Positions 22,964 through 30,721 of a stretch of 35,571 nt of DNA are shown here, one piece after another. The position numbers were made by a program, and so were the translations under genes. Origin of the DNA: Synergistaceae bacterium (lineage in GTDB: Bacteria; Synergistota; Synergistia; Synergistales; Aminobacteriaceae); assembly GCA_031272145.1 (NCBI GenBank), contig JAISUL010000060.1, positions 1 to 35,571 on the forward strand, in the 5' to 3' direction. Below the pieces are notes generated by a model. The model did not search any database. It worked only from the letters and a program-made list of their open reading frames with translations, and was not told the origin of the DNA. The first letter of the stretch is position 1. Every line of letters starts with the position of its first letter.

Positions 22964-23785
22964 ATGACTGCCGTTGTTTTCGCATATAGCTCGGTCGGAT
23001 GCGAATGCCTTGAGGAGCTCCTCGACTCCGGCGTCGCTGTCCCCATCGTGTTCACTCACGAGGACGACCCTGGCGAGGAGCGCTGGTTCCGCTCGGTGCG
23101 AGAGTTGGCCGAGGCGCGGGGAGTTCCGGTGATACTGACGCCGCAGCGCCTTGGACAAGAAGAGGCCGGCACGATCCGCGCGGCTGCTCCGGACGTCATA
23201 TTTTCGTTTTACTACCGTTTCATGATACCTGAGGCAATTCTGGCTCTGGCGCCGGCGTTCAACATGCACGGGTCGCTGCTGCCGCGGTACCGCGGGCGGG
23301 CATGCGTCAACTGGGCGGTGCTGAACGGCGAGGCCGAGACGGGCGTTACGCTCCACCACATGGTAGCCCGCCCCGACGCCGGACGCATCGTGGATCAAGA
23401 GGCAGTCTCCATAGGGCCGGACGAGACGGCGATAGAGGTGTTCCGCAAGATAATCCCCGCCGCGCGGATATGCCTCCGCCGCGCCCTGCCCGACATCATA
23501 GCCGGGCGCGCCTACGGAGTCGAGCAGGACGAGTCGAAGGCGACGTACTTCGGGCGCAGGCGCCCGGAGGACGGCCTCATCGACTGGTCAAGGTCAGCCC
23601 GCGAGGTTCACAACCTAGTCCGCGCCGTGACCCACCCGTTCCCAGGGGCGTTCACGTTCGTAGACGGGCGCAGGCTTTTCATATGGTCGTCCGCGGTGTC
23701 AGAAGGCGGGGGCAGCCACCCCCAAGGCGGCATACCGTGCGGCGGCGGCGGAGCGCTGATTATAAAGGAGGCGCAGTGGGAATAA
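22964..23785 (+). CDS. arnA: UDP-L-Ara4N formyltransferase, ArnA N-terminal domain only
   Basis: 273 residues, matching only the formyltransferase half of ArnA. The catalytic set N100, H102 and D138 (NMHGSLLPRYRGRA; ARPDAG) corresponds to N102, H104 and D140 of E. coli ArnA, and YFGRRRPEDGLIDW and VRAVTHPFPGAFTF follow as in the enzyme. It formylates UDP-L-Ara4N with 10-formyl-tetrahydrofolate. The UDP-glucuronate decarboxylase half is absent, so that activity must be encoded elsewhere. A Gly/Pro-rich tail (SEGGGSHPQGGIPCGGGG) ends the protein. The stop overlaps the arnD ATG (TAATG). Confidence 0.88.
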   Translation: MTAVVFAYSSVGCECLEELLDSGVAVPIVFTHEDDPGEERWFRSVRELAEARGVPVILTPQRLGQEEAGTIRAAAPDVIFSFYYRFMIPEAILALAPAFNMHGSLLPRYRGRACVNWAVLNGEAETGVTLHHMVARPDAGRIVDQEAVSIGPDETAIEVFRKIIPAARICLRRALPDIIAGRAYGVEQDESKATYFGRRRPEDGLIDWSRSAREVHNLVRAVTHPFPGAFTFVDGRRLFIWSSAVSEGGGSHPQGGIPCGGGGALIIKEAQWE

Positions 23786-24672
23786 TGGGGCAAATTCTCG
23801 CCATCAAGGTCGACGTCGACACGCTGAAAGGCTATCTGGAGGGCGTCCCGCGCCTGCTGGACATCTTGGCGGAGAGGAAGGTTAGGGCCTCCTTCTTCTT
23901 CTCTATGGGGCCGGACAACTCCGGCAAGGCGATAAGGCGCATCTTCCGAAAGGGCTTCCTCAGGAAGATGCTTCGCACGAACGCGCCCGGCTCCTACGGC
24001 CTGAAGACGCTGTTCTACGGGACTCTGCTGCGGGCGCCGATGATAGTCGCGTCCAACCCCGACGTGCTGAGGCGCGCCGCCGCCGAGGGCCACGAGTGCG
24101 GCATACACTGCTGGGACCACGTCGCGTGGCAGGACTGCCTGCCTAGCATGTCGAGGCAGGAGATACGCGCCGCGCTGGACAGAGCCGCCGGCCTCTTCTC
24201 CGAGGCAACCGGCGCCGCGCCGAAGTGCTGCGCCGCGCCCGGCTGGCAGGTGTCAGCAGACAGTCTGAGCGTCCAGGACGACATGGGGTTGGACTACGCC
24301 TCGGACGCGAGGGGAACATCTCCCTTCCTGCCCCGCATGGATGGCCATGCATTCCGGACGCCGCAAATCCCGACGACCCTTCCGACGCTGGACGAGGTAT
24401 GGGGCGCGGACGGCATAGACGATACGAACGTGGTCGAGTACTACATGGGTATGATGGCGCCGGACAGCTTGAGCGTCCACACAGTCCACGCCGAGATGGA
24501 GGGCGGGCGGCTGAGCGGGATATTCGCCGACCTAATGGCGCGCTGCGTCGAGGCGGGGGTGTCCTTCACGACTCTTGGGGAGGCGGTAAAGAAAAGCGCG
24601 GCACCCGTGTGCGATCTGGAGATGGCGGAGATAAGGGGCCGGGCTGGGAAAGTGGCGGTGCAGAAACTCTGA
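23785..24672 (+). CDS. arnD: ArnD-like 4-deoxy-4-formamido-L-arabinose-phosphoundecaprenol deformylase
   Basis: 295 residues from the ATG at 23785 (E. coli ArnD has 296). This polysaccharide-deacetylase-fold enzyme removes the formyl group from the undecaprenyl-linked sugar. Family signatures: KVDVDTLKGYLEGVPRLLDIL, FFFSMGPDNSGK, GIHCWDHVAWQD, CCAAPGWQ, DARGTSPFLP and PQIPTTLPTLDEV. AAGGAGG at 23765-23771 is 13 bases from the ATG and only 4 from an in-frame GTG at 23776, so either start is possible. ArnT, the final transferase to lipid A, and ArnB and ArnE/F are not in the window. Confidence 0.9.
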   Translation: MGQILAIKVDVDTLKGYLEGVPRLLDILAERKVRASFFFSMGPDNSGKAIRRIFRKGFLRKMLRTNAPGSYGLKTLFYGTLLRAPMIVASNPDVLRRAAAEGHECGIHCWDHVAWQDCLPSMSRQEIRAALDRAAGLFSEATGAAPKCCAAPGWQVSADSLSVQDDMGLDYASDARGTSPFLPRMDGHAFRTPQIPTTLPTLDEVWGADGIDDTNVVEYYMGMMAPDSLSVHTVHAEMEGGRLSGIFADLMARCVEAGVSFTTLGEAVKKSAAPVCDLEMAEIRGRAGKVAVQKL

Positions 24673-24681
24673 AAATCATCC

Positions 24682-25300
24682 TCAGGCCGCCGTAGTTTTG
24701 GGCTTGACTTTCCCGCCATGGCGTGTTATGCTTCCCCCTGTAGCGGCATTGCTTACCTGCGACTTCGAGAGCGCGGGATTCGTTATGGACGTATATGGCA
24801 GGGCCGCCGTTTCTTTCCACATCGTAACGAGGTCGAGAGTTTTTCCGTTCGTCGATATTTCCATAACGACCGTGTAATTTAAGCCGTCTAGCTGCGCCCT
24901 AAACTCCAGTCTATTCCCACCCAGGGTACCCCTTATTCGTGCTGGCCTTAACGCTGCCGTTGTTCACCACAGCTACAATTTTCCCGAAGTCATCTGGCGT
25001 CAAGGGTACCTGATTCTGGGCGAGGTTCTTTCCGTCTGGCCCATGCTGCCCATAGGCGTGCCTAACTTGGGGGCCAGAAATTCTCATGACTCTATTGAAT
25101 ACGTTATCCGTGGTTGCGGTTCTGACATGGCTTGCTGCCTTGTTGTCGACGGTGCCGAGTGAAGAAACCATCCGTTCCGCAAGCTTCCCACCGGCTTTTG
25201 TGATCGCAGCACACGCCATCTGGACGGCATCCGTGTAGCCGCCTTTCCTGACCTGCCTCTCGGCATCATGCTGTGCCTCGATCTCTCGTGCTTTATCCAC
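24682..25300 (-). pseudogene. Frameshifted phage-type BECR nuclease
   Basis: Reading starts at GTG 25300 and runs 129 residues to a TAG at 24911-24913. It contains RISGPQVRHAYGQHG, then VPLTPDDFGKIVAVVNNG, the His-helix and helix of phage barnase/EndoU/ColE5-like nucleases. Coding sense resumes in the next frame: NRLEFRAQLDGLNYTVVMEI, TNGKTLDLVTMWKE and a tail ending GGKVKPKTTAA, the expected sheet and the phage-type end. Removing one G from the GGG near 24916-24918 would join both parts as GYPGWNRLEF, about 205 residues. A single-base insertion, a sequencing error or a +1 frameshift at the stop would all explain it. It converges with arnD, 9 bases away. Confidence 0.65.
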
Positions 25301-25319
25301 GCCTTCACCCCGGTACCCA

Positions 25320-25664
25320 TTATACCCCCTTCCTAATCATCAAGAACATGCGATATATTCTGTGGGCAGTAAACAAACCCATCTGGTGCACGGTGGGCTT
25401 CTGGCCGCTCCTCGCGATCTTGTGCGCCGCGGCATAAGCCTCCTGTGTTCTCCGCGCCGCCTCTTAACTCTTGTCCCCTACCCCTAGCCCCTGCCACATG
25501 CCGCCTATGGCCTTATCCTGCTCCGCAACCAAAATCTTCGCTATCTCGCTGTAGCGCTTAGCGTTCTCAGCATAATTGATAGCGGAAGCGCCTACCAAAA
25601 TCAAAACCACCAGCGCCATCAAGGCATTCCAGCCTGCATTCCACCAGCTTGTCTGCGTAGGCAA
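25320..25664 (-). pseudogene. Degraded phage-like gene with internal stop
   Basis: From a TTG at 25664 the frame gives 66 residues with one membrane-like helix (ALMALVVLILVGASAINYA), then TAA at 25464-25466. The same frame continues for 47 coding-like residues (TQEAYAAAHKIARSGQKPTV, HQMGLFTAHRIYRMF) to TAA at 25320-25322. A CAA-to-TAA change would explain the inner stop. No ribosome site precedes the TTG. The family is not recognised; a structural or polyvalent phage protein is a guess from its neighbour nuclease. The DNA looks less GC-rich than its surroundings. Confidence 0.45.
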
Positions 25665-25839
25665 CGTAAGCTACGCTCAAAGCCTCCGGCATAGTGACGC
25701 TAACTCCACGGGCTTTCAAGGCCGCGCGCAGTTCGCTCATGACGATCTCGTTGCCAAGCACACGCTGGGCTAGATAGTTTTTCTCGCTAAGCGCCTTGCT
25801 CACGCTGGGGTCGCTGAACAACGCCCCAATCGCACACAA
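25567..25839 (-). CDS. Possible small orphan or remnant ORF
   Basis: A 90-residue frame from a TTG, with a plausible helical first part (SKALSEKNYLAQRVLGNEIV, SELRAALKARGVSVTMPEAL). The last 30 residues overlap the membrane-helix frame next to it and look like out-of-frame sequence. It may be the end of an older gene fused by a frameshift to that neighbour. No ribosome site is seen. The stretch 25840-25913, up to the tRNA, holds no gene. Confidence 0.3.
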   Translation of the reverse strand: MCAIGALFSDPSVSKALSEKNYLAQRVLGNEIVMSELRAALKARGVSVTMPEALSVAYVAYADKLVECRLECLDGAGGFDFGRRFRYQLC

Positions 25840-25913
25840 TTGGGATCATGGAAGGCCACGCCCATGGTGAAGGCATGGTTAAACGCTGAGGGGGTAGGCC
25901 TCATTTTTGAACC

Positions 25914-25989
25914 TGGTGCGCCTGGCGAGATTCGAACTCACGACCTACGGCTCCGGAGGCCGCCACTCTATCCACTGAGCTACAGGCGC
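25914..25989 (-). tRNA. tRNA-Arg (anticodon CCG)
   Basis: The reverse strand folds as a cloverleaf: acceptor GCGCCTG with CAGGCGC, D arm GCTC/GAGT, anticodon stem GCGGC/GCCGT with loop CTCCGGA (anticodon CCG, codon CGG), T loop TTCGAAT, discriminator A and an encoded CCA at 25916-25914. Without CCA it is 73 bases (25917-25989). Its 3' end faces the phage-derived region 24682-25839, the usual side for integration into tRNA genes. Confidence 0.95.
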
Positions 25990-26003
25990 AGTATTTTAAT
26001 GCC

Positions 26004-26020
26004 GGGGAACGAGCTTCCCC
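26004..26020 (-). promoter_or_regulatory. Hairpin in the tRNA-Arg leader
   Basis: GGGGAA and TTCCCC pair around a 5-base loop, between the predicted transcript start (about 26024) and the tRNA 5' end at 25989. No T-run follows on the reverse strand, so it is not an ordinary terminator of the msrA operon. It may mark the 5' leader removed from the tRNA. Confidence 0.4.
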
Positions 26021-26030
26021 TGACTGACTA

Positions 26031-26059
26031 ACTATACCCCATCGGCGGGGTTAGGTCAA
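26031..26059 (-). promoter_or_regulatory. Promoter of tRNA-Arg
   Basis: On the reverse strand TTGACC (26059-26054), 17 bases, then TATAGT (26036-26031). The predicted start is about 35 bases before the tRNA. Confidence 0.7.
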
Positions 26060-26062
26060 GAC

Positions 26063-26115
26063 TGAACGAAGGGGGCTCATGCCCCAAAATGAACGAGGGG
26101 GCTCATGCCCCAAAG
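26063..26115 (-). repeat. Tandem hairpin repeat over the msrA stop codon
   Basis: Two near-identical copies, 26063-26089 and 26090-26115, each contain GGGGC-ATGA-GCCCC, a short hairpin. One copy includes the msrA stop codon TGA. The copies differ by about one inserted base. They may slow 3' end degradation or act as a weak end signal. Confidence 0.8.
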
Positions 26116-26627
26116 TGTATGTGACAGTAGCCGTTCGGGTTCTTCTCCAGGTACTCCTGATGGTACTCCTCGGCTCGGTCAAAACGCACCAGCGGCAGGA
26201 GCTCCACGGCCAGAGGGCCGCCGCGCTTGCCCTCCTCCGCGGCGAAGACCTTCTCGGCCACAGCCCTGTCTTCGCCGTTCGTGTAGTAGACTCCGGTGCG
26301 GTACTGCACTCCCTCGTCCTCGCCCTGCTTGTTCACGCTCAAGGGGTCGATCACCGAGAAGAAACGCTCCAAGAGCGCCTCCAGCGACACCTGCTGGGGG
26401 TCGTAGCGAACCTCCACGGTCTCGGCGTGGCCGGTGCCTCGGTACTTCACGTCGTCGTACGTGGGGTTCTCCGTGCTGCCGTTGGCGTAGCCCACGACCG
26501 TCTTCGCCACGCCAGGCACGCGGGCCATGAACGCCTCCACGCCCCAAAAGCAGCCGCCGGCCAGGTATATAGTCCTGAGGGCGGCAGCATTAAACTCCTT
26601 TCCTTTGTTAGGGTTGCTCGGCAGCAT
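26103..26627 (-). CDS. msrA: Peptide methionine sulfoxide reductase MsrA
   Basis: 174 residues. AGGCFWGVE carries the catalytic Cys26; YANGSTENPTYDDV, GHAETVEVRYDP, FFSVIDPLSVNKQGEDEGVQYRTGVYY and EYHQEYLEKNPNGYCHIHFG follow as in the family. It reduces methionine-S-sulfoxide in proteins. The ATG at 26627 overlaps the end of pssA by 20 bases and has no clear ribosome site. A good site, AAAGGAAAGGAG, lies further in but points to an ATG in another frame, so the true N-terminus may begin closer to residue 19. It is the last gene of the gyrA-psd-pssA-msrA run. Confidence 0.93.
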   Translation of the reverse strand: MLPSNPNKGKEFNAAALRTIYLAGGCFWGVEAFMARVPGVAKTVVGYANGSTENPTYDDVKYRGTGHAETVEVRYDPQQVSLEALLERFFSVIDPLSVNKQGEDEGVQYRTGVYYTNGEDRAVAEKVFAAEEGKRGGPLAVELLPLVRFDRAEEYHQEYLEKNPNGYCHIHFGA

Positions 26628-27381
26628 TTTGATATTCTCGCGCGAGCATCCACTCGCCCCAGTCGAAGCGCAGAAGGCCGCTCGCTATATATATAATGAA
26701 GAGAGCCAAAGGCGCGGCGCTTCCGAGGAACGCGAACGACGCCGTGACCATCGCCCCAACGAGCCCGCAACGCCTGCGGTCGGCGCTCTTCTTGGTCAGC
26801 TTCTTCAGGTTGGCGTAGGGCACGCTCGACACCATCAGCAGGCCTGTGGCGGCCAAGACTGCGGCGGTCAGATGGCCTCCCAGAGACACGCCGGCCAGAG
26901 TGAACGAGGCAACGAACAGCCCCCCCGCCGGACTGGGCAGTCCCTGAAACGGGCCAGGCACGTGAACCACGTTGAACCGCGCCAGCCTCAGGGCGACGCA
27001 CAGGGCGAAGAAGCACGCGGCCACCGCGCCAAGCATCCCAATATCCCTCATGGACGAGAGGTACGCCATGATCCCCGGCGCCACGCCGAAGCTGACCAGA
27101 TCGGCCAGGCTGTCGAACTCCAGCCCGAACTGCGAGCCGCCGCCCAGGCTCCTCGCCACCTTGCCGTCAAGCCCGTCGAAGATAACCGCGAAAAACACCA
27201 TCCACGCCGCCGGAACGAACCTCCCGTTCACGGCCAAGATCAGCGAAAACATCCCGCAAAGCAGGTTGCCGCTCGTGACCATGTTCGGAACTATACGCCT
27301 GAACGAGATCGGAGTCAGCCGGCGCGCCTTCCTGCCCTTTTCCTTAAGCCCCTTAAATCCCTTGAACCTGAAAATCCTCAT
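26608..27381 (-). CDS. pssA: CDP-diacylglycerol-serine O-phosphatidyltransferase
   Basis: 257 residues, an integral membrane CDP-alcohol phosphatidyltransferase. The motif D-G-x2-A-R-x8-G-x3-D-x3-D is complete: DGKVAR at 72-77, G86, D90 and D94. It makes phosphatidylserine from CDP-diacylglycerol and serine, which Psd turns to phosphatidylethanolamine. Several hydrophobic helices follow the motif. The start is preceded by GGGAGG at about 12 bases and, further up, by the strong hairpin at 27405-27426. Its neighbour psd lies immediately upstream in the same direction, so the pathway is complete here. Confidence 0.95.
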   Translation of the reverse strand: MRIFRFKGFKGLKEKGRKARRLTPISFRRIVPNMVTSGNLLCGMFSLILAVNGRFVPAAWMVFFAVIFDGLDGKVARSLGGGSQFGLEFDSLADLVSFGVAPGIMAYLSSMRDIGMLGAVAACFFALCVALRLARFNVVHVPGPFQGLPSPAGGLFVASFTLAGVSLGGHLTAAVLAATGLLMVSSVPYANLKKLTKKSADRRRCGLVGAMVTASFAFLGSAAPLALFIIYIASGLLRFDWGEWMLAREYQNAAEQP

Positions 27382-27404
27382 CTAAATACTGCCGCCTCCC
27401 TTTT

Positions 27405-27426
27405 GGGGGCACCGTGAGGTTCCCCC
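27405..27426. other. Strong hairpin between psd and pssA
   Basis: GGGGG-C-ACC-GTGA-GGT-T-CCCCC forms a stem of 8 pairs with one mismatch and, on the forward strand, a GTGA tetraloop. No T-run follows on the reverse strand, where the operon is read, so it is unlikely to end transcription. It lies 24 bases upstream of the pssA start. Confidence 0.6.
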
Positions 27427-27432
27427 TTAGAC

Positions 27433-28047
27433 TTAGAAAACACCTACGACGGAGCTTCCGGCTTTGAGCCTGTCGCCCCGCACAACCGTCAATTTTACTC
27501 CTCGCGGGATGTAAAGGTCAACCTTTGAGCCCAGCTTTATCATGCCGTAACGCTCGCCCGCGGACAAGACGTCACCGCGCCTGAGGCGGCACACTATCCG
27601 GCGCGCCAGCAGGCCCGCTATCTGCACCATGAGGACGGGGCCGTGCTCCGTGCTCAGGCCGACGTAGTGGCGCTCGTTGACCTCCGAGGCCTTGGGCGCG
27701 AAGGCCGCGATCTTCCTGCCCGGCACGTACTTGAGGTACTCCACCGTGCCGGCGCAGGGCGACCTGTTGACGTGGACGCTGAACGCGTTCATGAATATCC
27801 CGACCTTCACGGCAGGGCCGGTGAACGGGTGAACGCAGTCCTCTATCTCGACGACCCTCCCGTCCGCCGGAGAGACGAAGACATTAGCATCGGACGGCGT
27901 GACTCTGTCCGGGTCGCGGTAGAACCACAGGGCGAACCCGGTCAGCAAAACCATCGCAGCCGCCGCGGGAACCGAGAACAGGAATGCCACGGCCGTCAGG
28001 ACGACGCAGCACACTATCGTCGGGATTCCGTCGTTCGCGAACTTCAA
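27433..28047 (-). CDS. psd: Phosphatidylserine decarboxylase proenzyme (short type)
   Basis: 204 residues, the short PSD-A/archaeal-like form. An N-terminal hydrophobic pair of helices is followed by [32 protein letters not shown] and the self-cleavage site [11 protein letters not shown] (G173-S174), where Ser becomes the pyruvoyl group. It turns phosphatidylserine into phosphatidylethanolamine. The TTG start overlaps the gyrA stop by 4 bases (TTGA), so it is translated by coupling to gyrA. Confidence 0.93.
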   Translation of the reverse strand: MKFANDGIPTIVCCVVLTAVAFLFSVPAAAAMVLLTGFALWFYRDPDRVTPSDANVFVSPADGRVVEIEDCVHPFTGPAVKVGIFMNAFSVHVNRSPCAGTVEYLKYVPGRKIAAFAPKASEVNERHYVGLSTEHGPVLMVQIAGLLARRIVCRLRRGDVLSAGERYGMIKLGSKVDLYIPRGVKLTVVRGDRLKAGSSVVGVF

Positions 28048-30641
28048 TTTGGCTGCTCCTCGGACGCGCCGGGCTGGGGTTGCGCGCTGGACTGATCCGC
28101 GTCCACCCGGATTATGCTGCAGTCGGCGACTTGGTCTCCCTCGTCGAGCTTGACCGTTATGTTGCCCATAGCCACGCGGCTGAGGAGCGGCGTCTCCTTC
28201 AGGGCCACCCTGATGACTCGGCCCCGCGCCGTGACAGCCATGAGCTCGTCGCGCTCGCTCACAGACCAGCAGCCCACGAGGCGGCCCGTCTTGGGGCCTA
28301 GGTTCATCGCCTTCACGCCGCTGCCGCCCCGGTGGTGACGCGTGAACTCCGAGAAGCGCGACCTCTTGCCTATGCCGTGCTCGCTCAATATAAATATGTA
28401 GCTCTCGTCCACAGGCGGCAAGTTCCCAGCGGGGGACTCGCCATCCGAGGCCGCGTCGCTGGGCGCTTCGGCGATCACGTCGCAGCTTATAATAAAATCC
28501 CCCTCGTCCAGCCGCATCGCCCTCACGCCGCGCGCGCTCCTGCCCATCGCCCGGAACTCGTCCTCGGACACGCGCAGGGCCTGAGCCCCTGCCGTCATGA
28601 GGAGCAGGTCGTCCGAGCCGCGCGTGAGGCGAACCTCGGCTATCTCGTCGCCCTCGTCGAGGGTTATGACGCGCCTCGGCCTGTCGGAGCTCGCCAGATC
28701 GGACAGCTCGATGCGCTTGGCCGTGCCCAGCTTCGTTATGAAAAACACGTAGCCCACGCCGTCGGTGTTCTCGCCGCCGTGAACGGTCACGATGCTCTCC
28801 CCAGGCTCCAGAGGCAGTATCTTCGAGATGTGCTTGCCCTTGCCGGTCTTCATCTCTGGCAGCATGTGCCCCTTGATCGCCAGCACGCGCCCGCGGTTGC
28901 TGAAGAAGTAGACGGGCCTGTGGGTGTGGGTGACGCTTATGGACTTTATCGCGTCCTCCTCCTGGACGAACGCGCCCTTCCTCCCCTTGCCGCCGCGGCT
29001 CTGAACGGAGTAGCTCTCCAAGGCCTGACGCTTCAAGTAGCCGTCCTTGGACAGGATGACCGCTATGTCGCTCTCCTGGATCAGCTCCTCGTCTGTGGAC
29101 TCCTCGTAGCGGTCGAGTATCTCCGTGCGGCGGTCGTCGCCGAACTTCGCGGCCAGCTCCGACAGCTCGCCACGTATCACTCCGTCGAGCTCCGCCGCGT
29201 CCCCGAGTATCTTTTCGTACTCCGCCATGTCGATGCGCAGCTGGCGGAGCTCCTCGGCCAGCTTGTCGCGCTCCAGGCCCGTCAGCCTCTGGAGGCGCAT
29301 CTCCATGATGGCGTTCGCCTGGACGTCGGAGAAGCCTAGCCGCTCGATGAGGCCGTCCCTCGCCTCTGCCGCGGTCTTGGCCGCGCGTATGATGGCTATG
29401 ACCCGCTCGATGTCCCCAAGCGCCTTCGACAGCCCCTCGACTATGTGTGCCCTCGCCCTCGCCTTCTCCAGGCGAAACTGCGTCCTCCGCCTCACGACCT
29501 CCCGGCGGTGGTTCAGGAACAGGGAAAGCATCTCTATAATAGGAAGCTCCCTAGGACGCCCTCGGTCTATGGCCAGATTTATCACCCCGAACGTGGACTG
29601 GAGCGGGGTGCGTTTGAAGAGCTGCCGGATGACGAGCTCAGGGTCTCCGTCGCGCGACAGCTCCACGACGATCCTCATGCCATCGCGGTCGGACTCGTCG
29701 CGTATGTCGGACACCCCGTCGACGTTCTTCTCCTGCACCGCCGTCACCATCGACTCTATGAGGGTGGTCTTGTTCAGCATGAAGGGGATTTCCGTTATGA
29801 TCACCGAGACGCGCCCGCGCTTGCCCTCCTCGACGTGGGTTCTGCCCCTGACCAGCACGCGCCCCCTGCCTGTGGCGTAGGCGTCTCGTATGCCGCCGCG
29901 CCCGAGTATGACCCCGCCGGTCGGGAAGTCCGGCCCCGGGAGGAGCGCCATCACCTCGTCGAGCGAGACCGGCTCCCCGCGGGCGTCGATGATCAGGCAC
30001 AGGGCATCCACGACCTCGCGCAGGTTGTGCGGCGGTATGTTCGTGGCCATGCCTACCGCTATTCCCGACCCGCCGTTGACCAGGAGGTTCGGGATGGCGG
30101 ACGGCAGGGCTATGGGCTCCTTGAGGGATTCGTCGAAGTTCGGCGTCCAGTCTATCGAGTCCTCGTCGATGTCGGCCAGCATGAGCTCGCCAAGCTCGAA
30201 CAGCCGCGCCTCGGTGTACCTCATCGCCGCCGCGCTGTCCCCGTCGACCGAGCCGAAGTTCCCCTGCCCGTCCACGAGGGGGTAGCGCAGGCTCCAAGGC
30301 TGCGCCATGCGCACCATCGTGTCGTATATCGCGCTGTCGCCGTGCGGGTGGTACTTGCCCATCGTGTCGCCGACGACCGTCGCGGACTTTTTGTAGGATG
30401 AACTGTGCCTCAGGCCGAGGCCGTCCATGGCGTAGAGGATTCGGCGCTGAACGGGCTTGAGTCCGTCCCGAGCGTCGGGCAGCGCCCGCCCGATGATGAC
30501 GCTCATCGCGTAATTGAGGTAGCTCTCCTTGATCTCGCTCACCAGAGGCAAGGAGATGACCTTGCCGTCCGTTGGCGTCCCCTGCTCGCCCTCGCCCTCG
30601 TCGTCGAACAGGCCAGGGTCCTTCGTTTCTTCCATTTTCAC
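28044..30641 (-). CDS. gyrA: DNA gyrase subunit A
   Basis: 865 residues. The breakage-reunion domain holds [20 protein letters not shown], the quinolone region [19 protein letters not shown] with Ser103 and Asp107 in the sensitive form, and catalytic Tyr142 in AMRYTEARL. The C-terminal domain carries the GyrA box [10 protein letters not shown] and the DNA-wrapping blades, with a Ser/Asp/Gly/Pro-rich insertion near residue 735. The ribosome site GAGGG is 4 bases from the GTG at 30641 and 10 from an ATG at 30635; either could start. gyrB is not here. The stop TGA overlaps the psd start, so gyrase heads a phospholipid operon. Confidence 0.96.
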   Translation of the reverse strand: MKMEETKDPGLFDDEGEGEQGTPTDGKVISLPLVSEIKESYLNYAMSVIIGRALPDARDGLKPVQRRILYAMDGLGLRHSSSYKKSATVVGDTMGKYHPHGDSAIYDTMVRMAQPWSLRYPLVDGQGNFGSVDGDSAAAMRYTEARLFELGELMLADIDEDSIDWTPNFDESLKEPIALPSAIPNLLVNGGSGIAVGMATNIPPHNLREVVDALCLIIDARGEPVSLDEVMALLPGPDFPTGGVILGRGGIRDAYATGRGRVLVRGRTHVEEGKRGRVSVIITEIPFMLNKTTLIESMVTAVQEKNVDGVSDIRDESDRDGMRIVVELSRDGDPELVIRQLFKRTPLQSTFGVINLAIDRGRPRELPIIEMLSLFLNHRREVVRRRTQFRLEKARARAHIVEGLSKALGDIERVIAIIRAAKTAAEARDGLIERLGFSDVQANAIMEMRLQRLTGLERDKLAEELRQLRIDMAEYEKILGDAAELDGVIRGELSELAAKFGDDRRTEILDRYEESTDEELIQESDIAVILSKDGYLKRQALESYSVQSRGGKGRKGAFVQEEDAIKSISVTHTHRPVYFFSNRGRVLAIKGHMLPEMKTGKGKHISKILPLEPGESIVTVHGGENTDGVGYVFFITKLGTAKRIELSDLASSDRPRRVITLDEGDEIAEVRLTRGSDDLLLMTAGAQALRVSEDEFRAMGRSARGVRAMRLDEGDFIISCDVIAEAPSDAASDGESPAGNLPPVDESYIFILSEHGIGKRSRFSEFTRHHRGGSGVKAMNLGPKTGRLVGCWSVSERDELMAVTARGRVIRVALKETPLLSRVAMGNITVKLDEGDQVADCSIIRVDADQSSAQPQPGASEEQPN

Positions 30642-30688
30642 ACATCCCTCGCATCGAGACGCGCGGCTTGCGTCCCGCGCTCCGGGGT

Positions 30689-30697
30689 ATTATAGCA
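30689..30697 (-). promoter_or_regulatory. Extended -10 promoter of gyrA
   Basis: On the reverse strand TGCTATAAT, a full consensus extended -10, lies 48 bases before the gyrA start. No -35 consensus is seen, as expected for extended -10 promoters. Confidence 0.65.
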
Positions 30698-30721
30698 CGG
30701 CGGGGCCGGAGTAGAGTCGGG

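Noticed and set aside
23302-23784. Longer N-terminus for arnD
   Set aside because: This stretch is the formyltransferase gene read in another frame; ArnD family length fits the start at 23785.
25887-25908. Forward-strand terminator TGAGG-CCTCA with five T
   Set aside because: The stem is only 5 bp, and no forward gene ends nearby; recorded only as a weak possibility.
24660-25990. Direct repeat of the tRNA-Arg 3' end as an attachment site pair
   Set aside because: I looked for a second copy of the tRNA 3' sequence near the far edge of the phage-like region and elsewhere in the window and saw none longer than about 9 bases.
25840-26031. A 63-residue forward frame containing GEIRTHDLRLRRPPLYPLSY
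   Set aside because: It is the antisense translation of the tRNA-Arg gene, a well-known false gene.
28332-29339. Forward open frame opposite gyrA
   Set aside because: Shadow of gyrA, which is unmistakable on the reverse strand.
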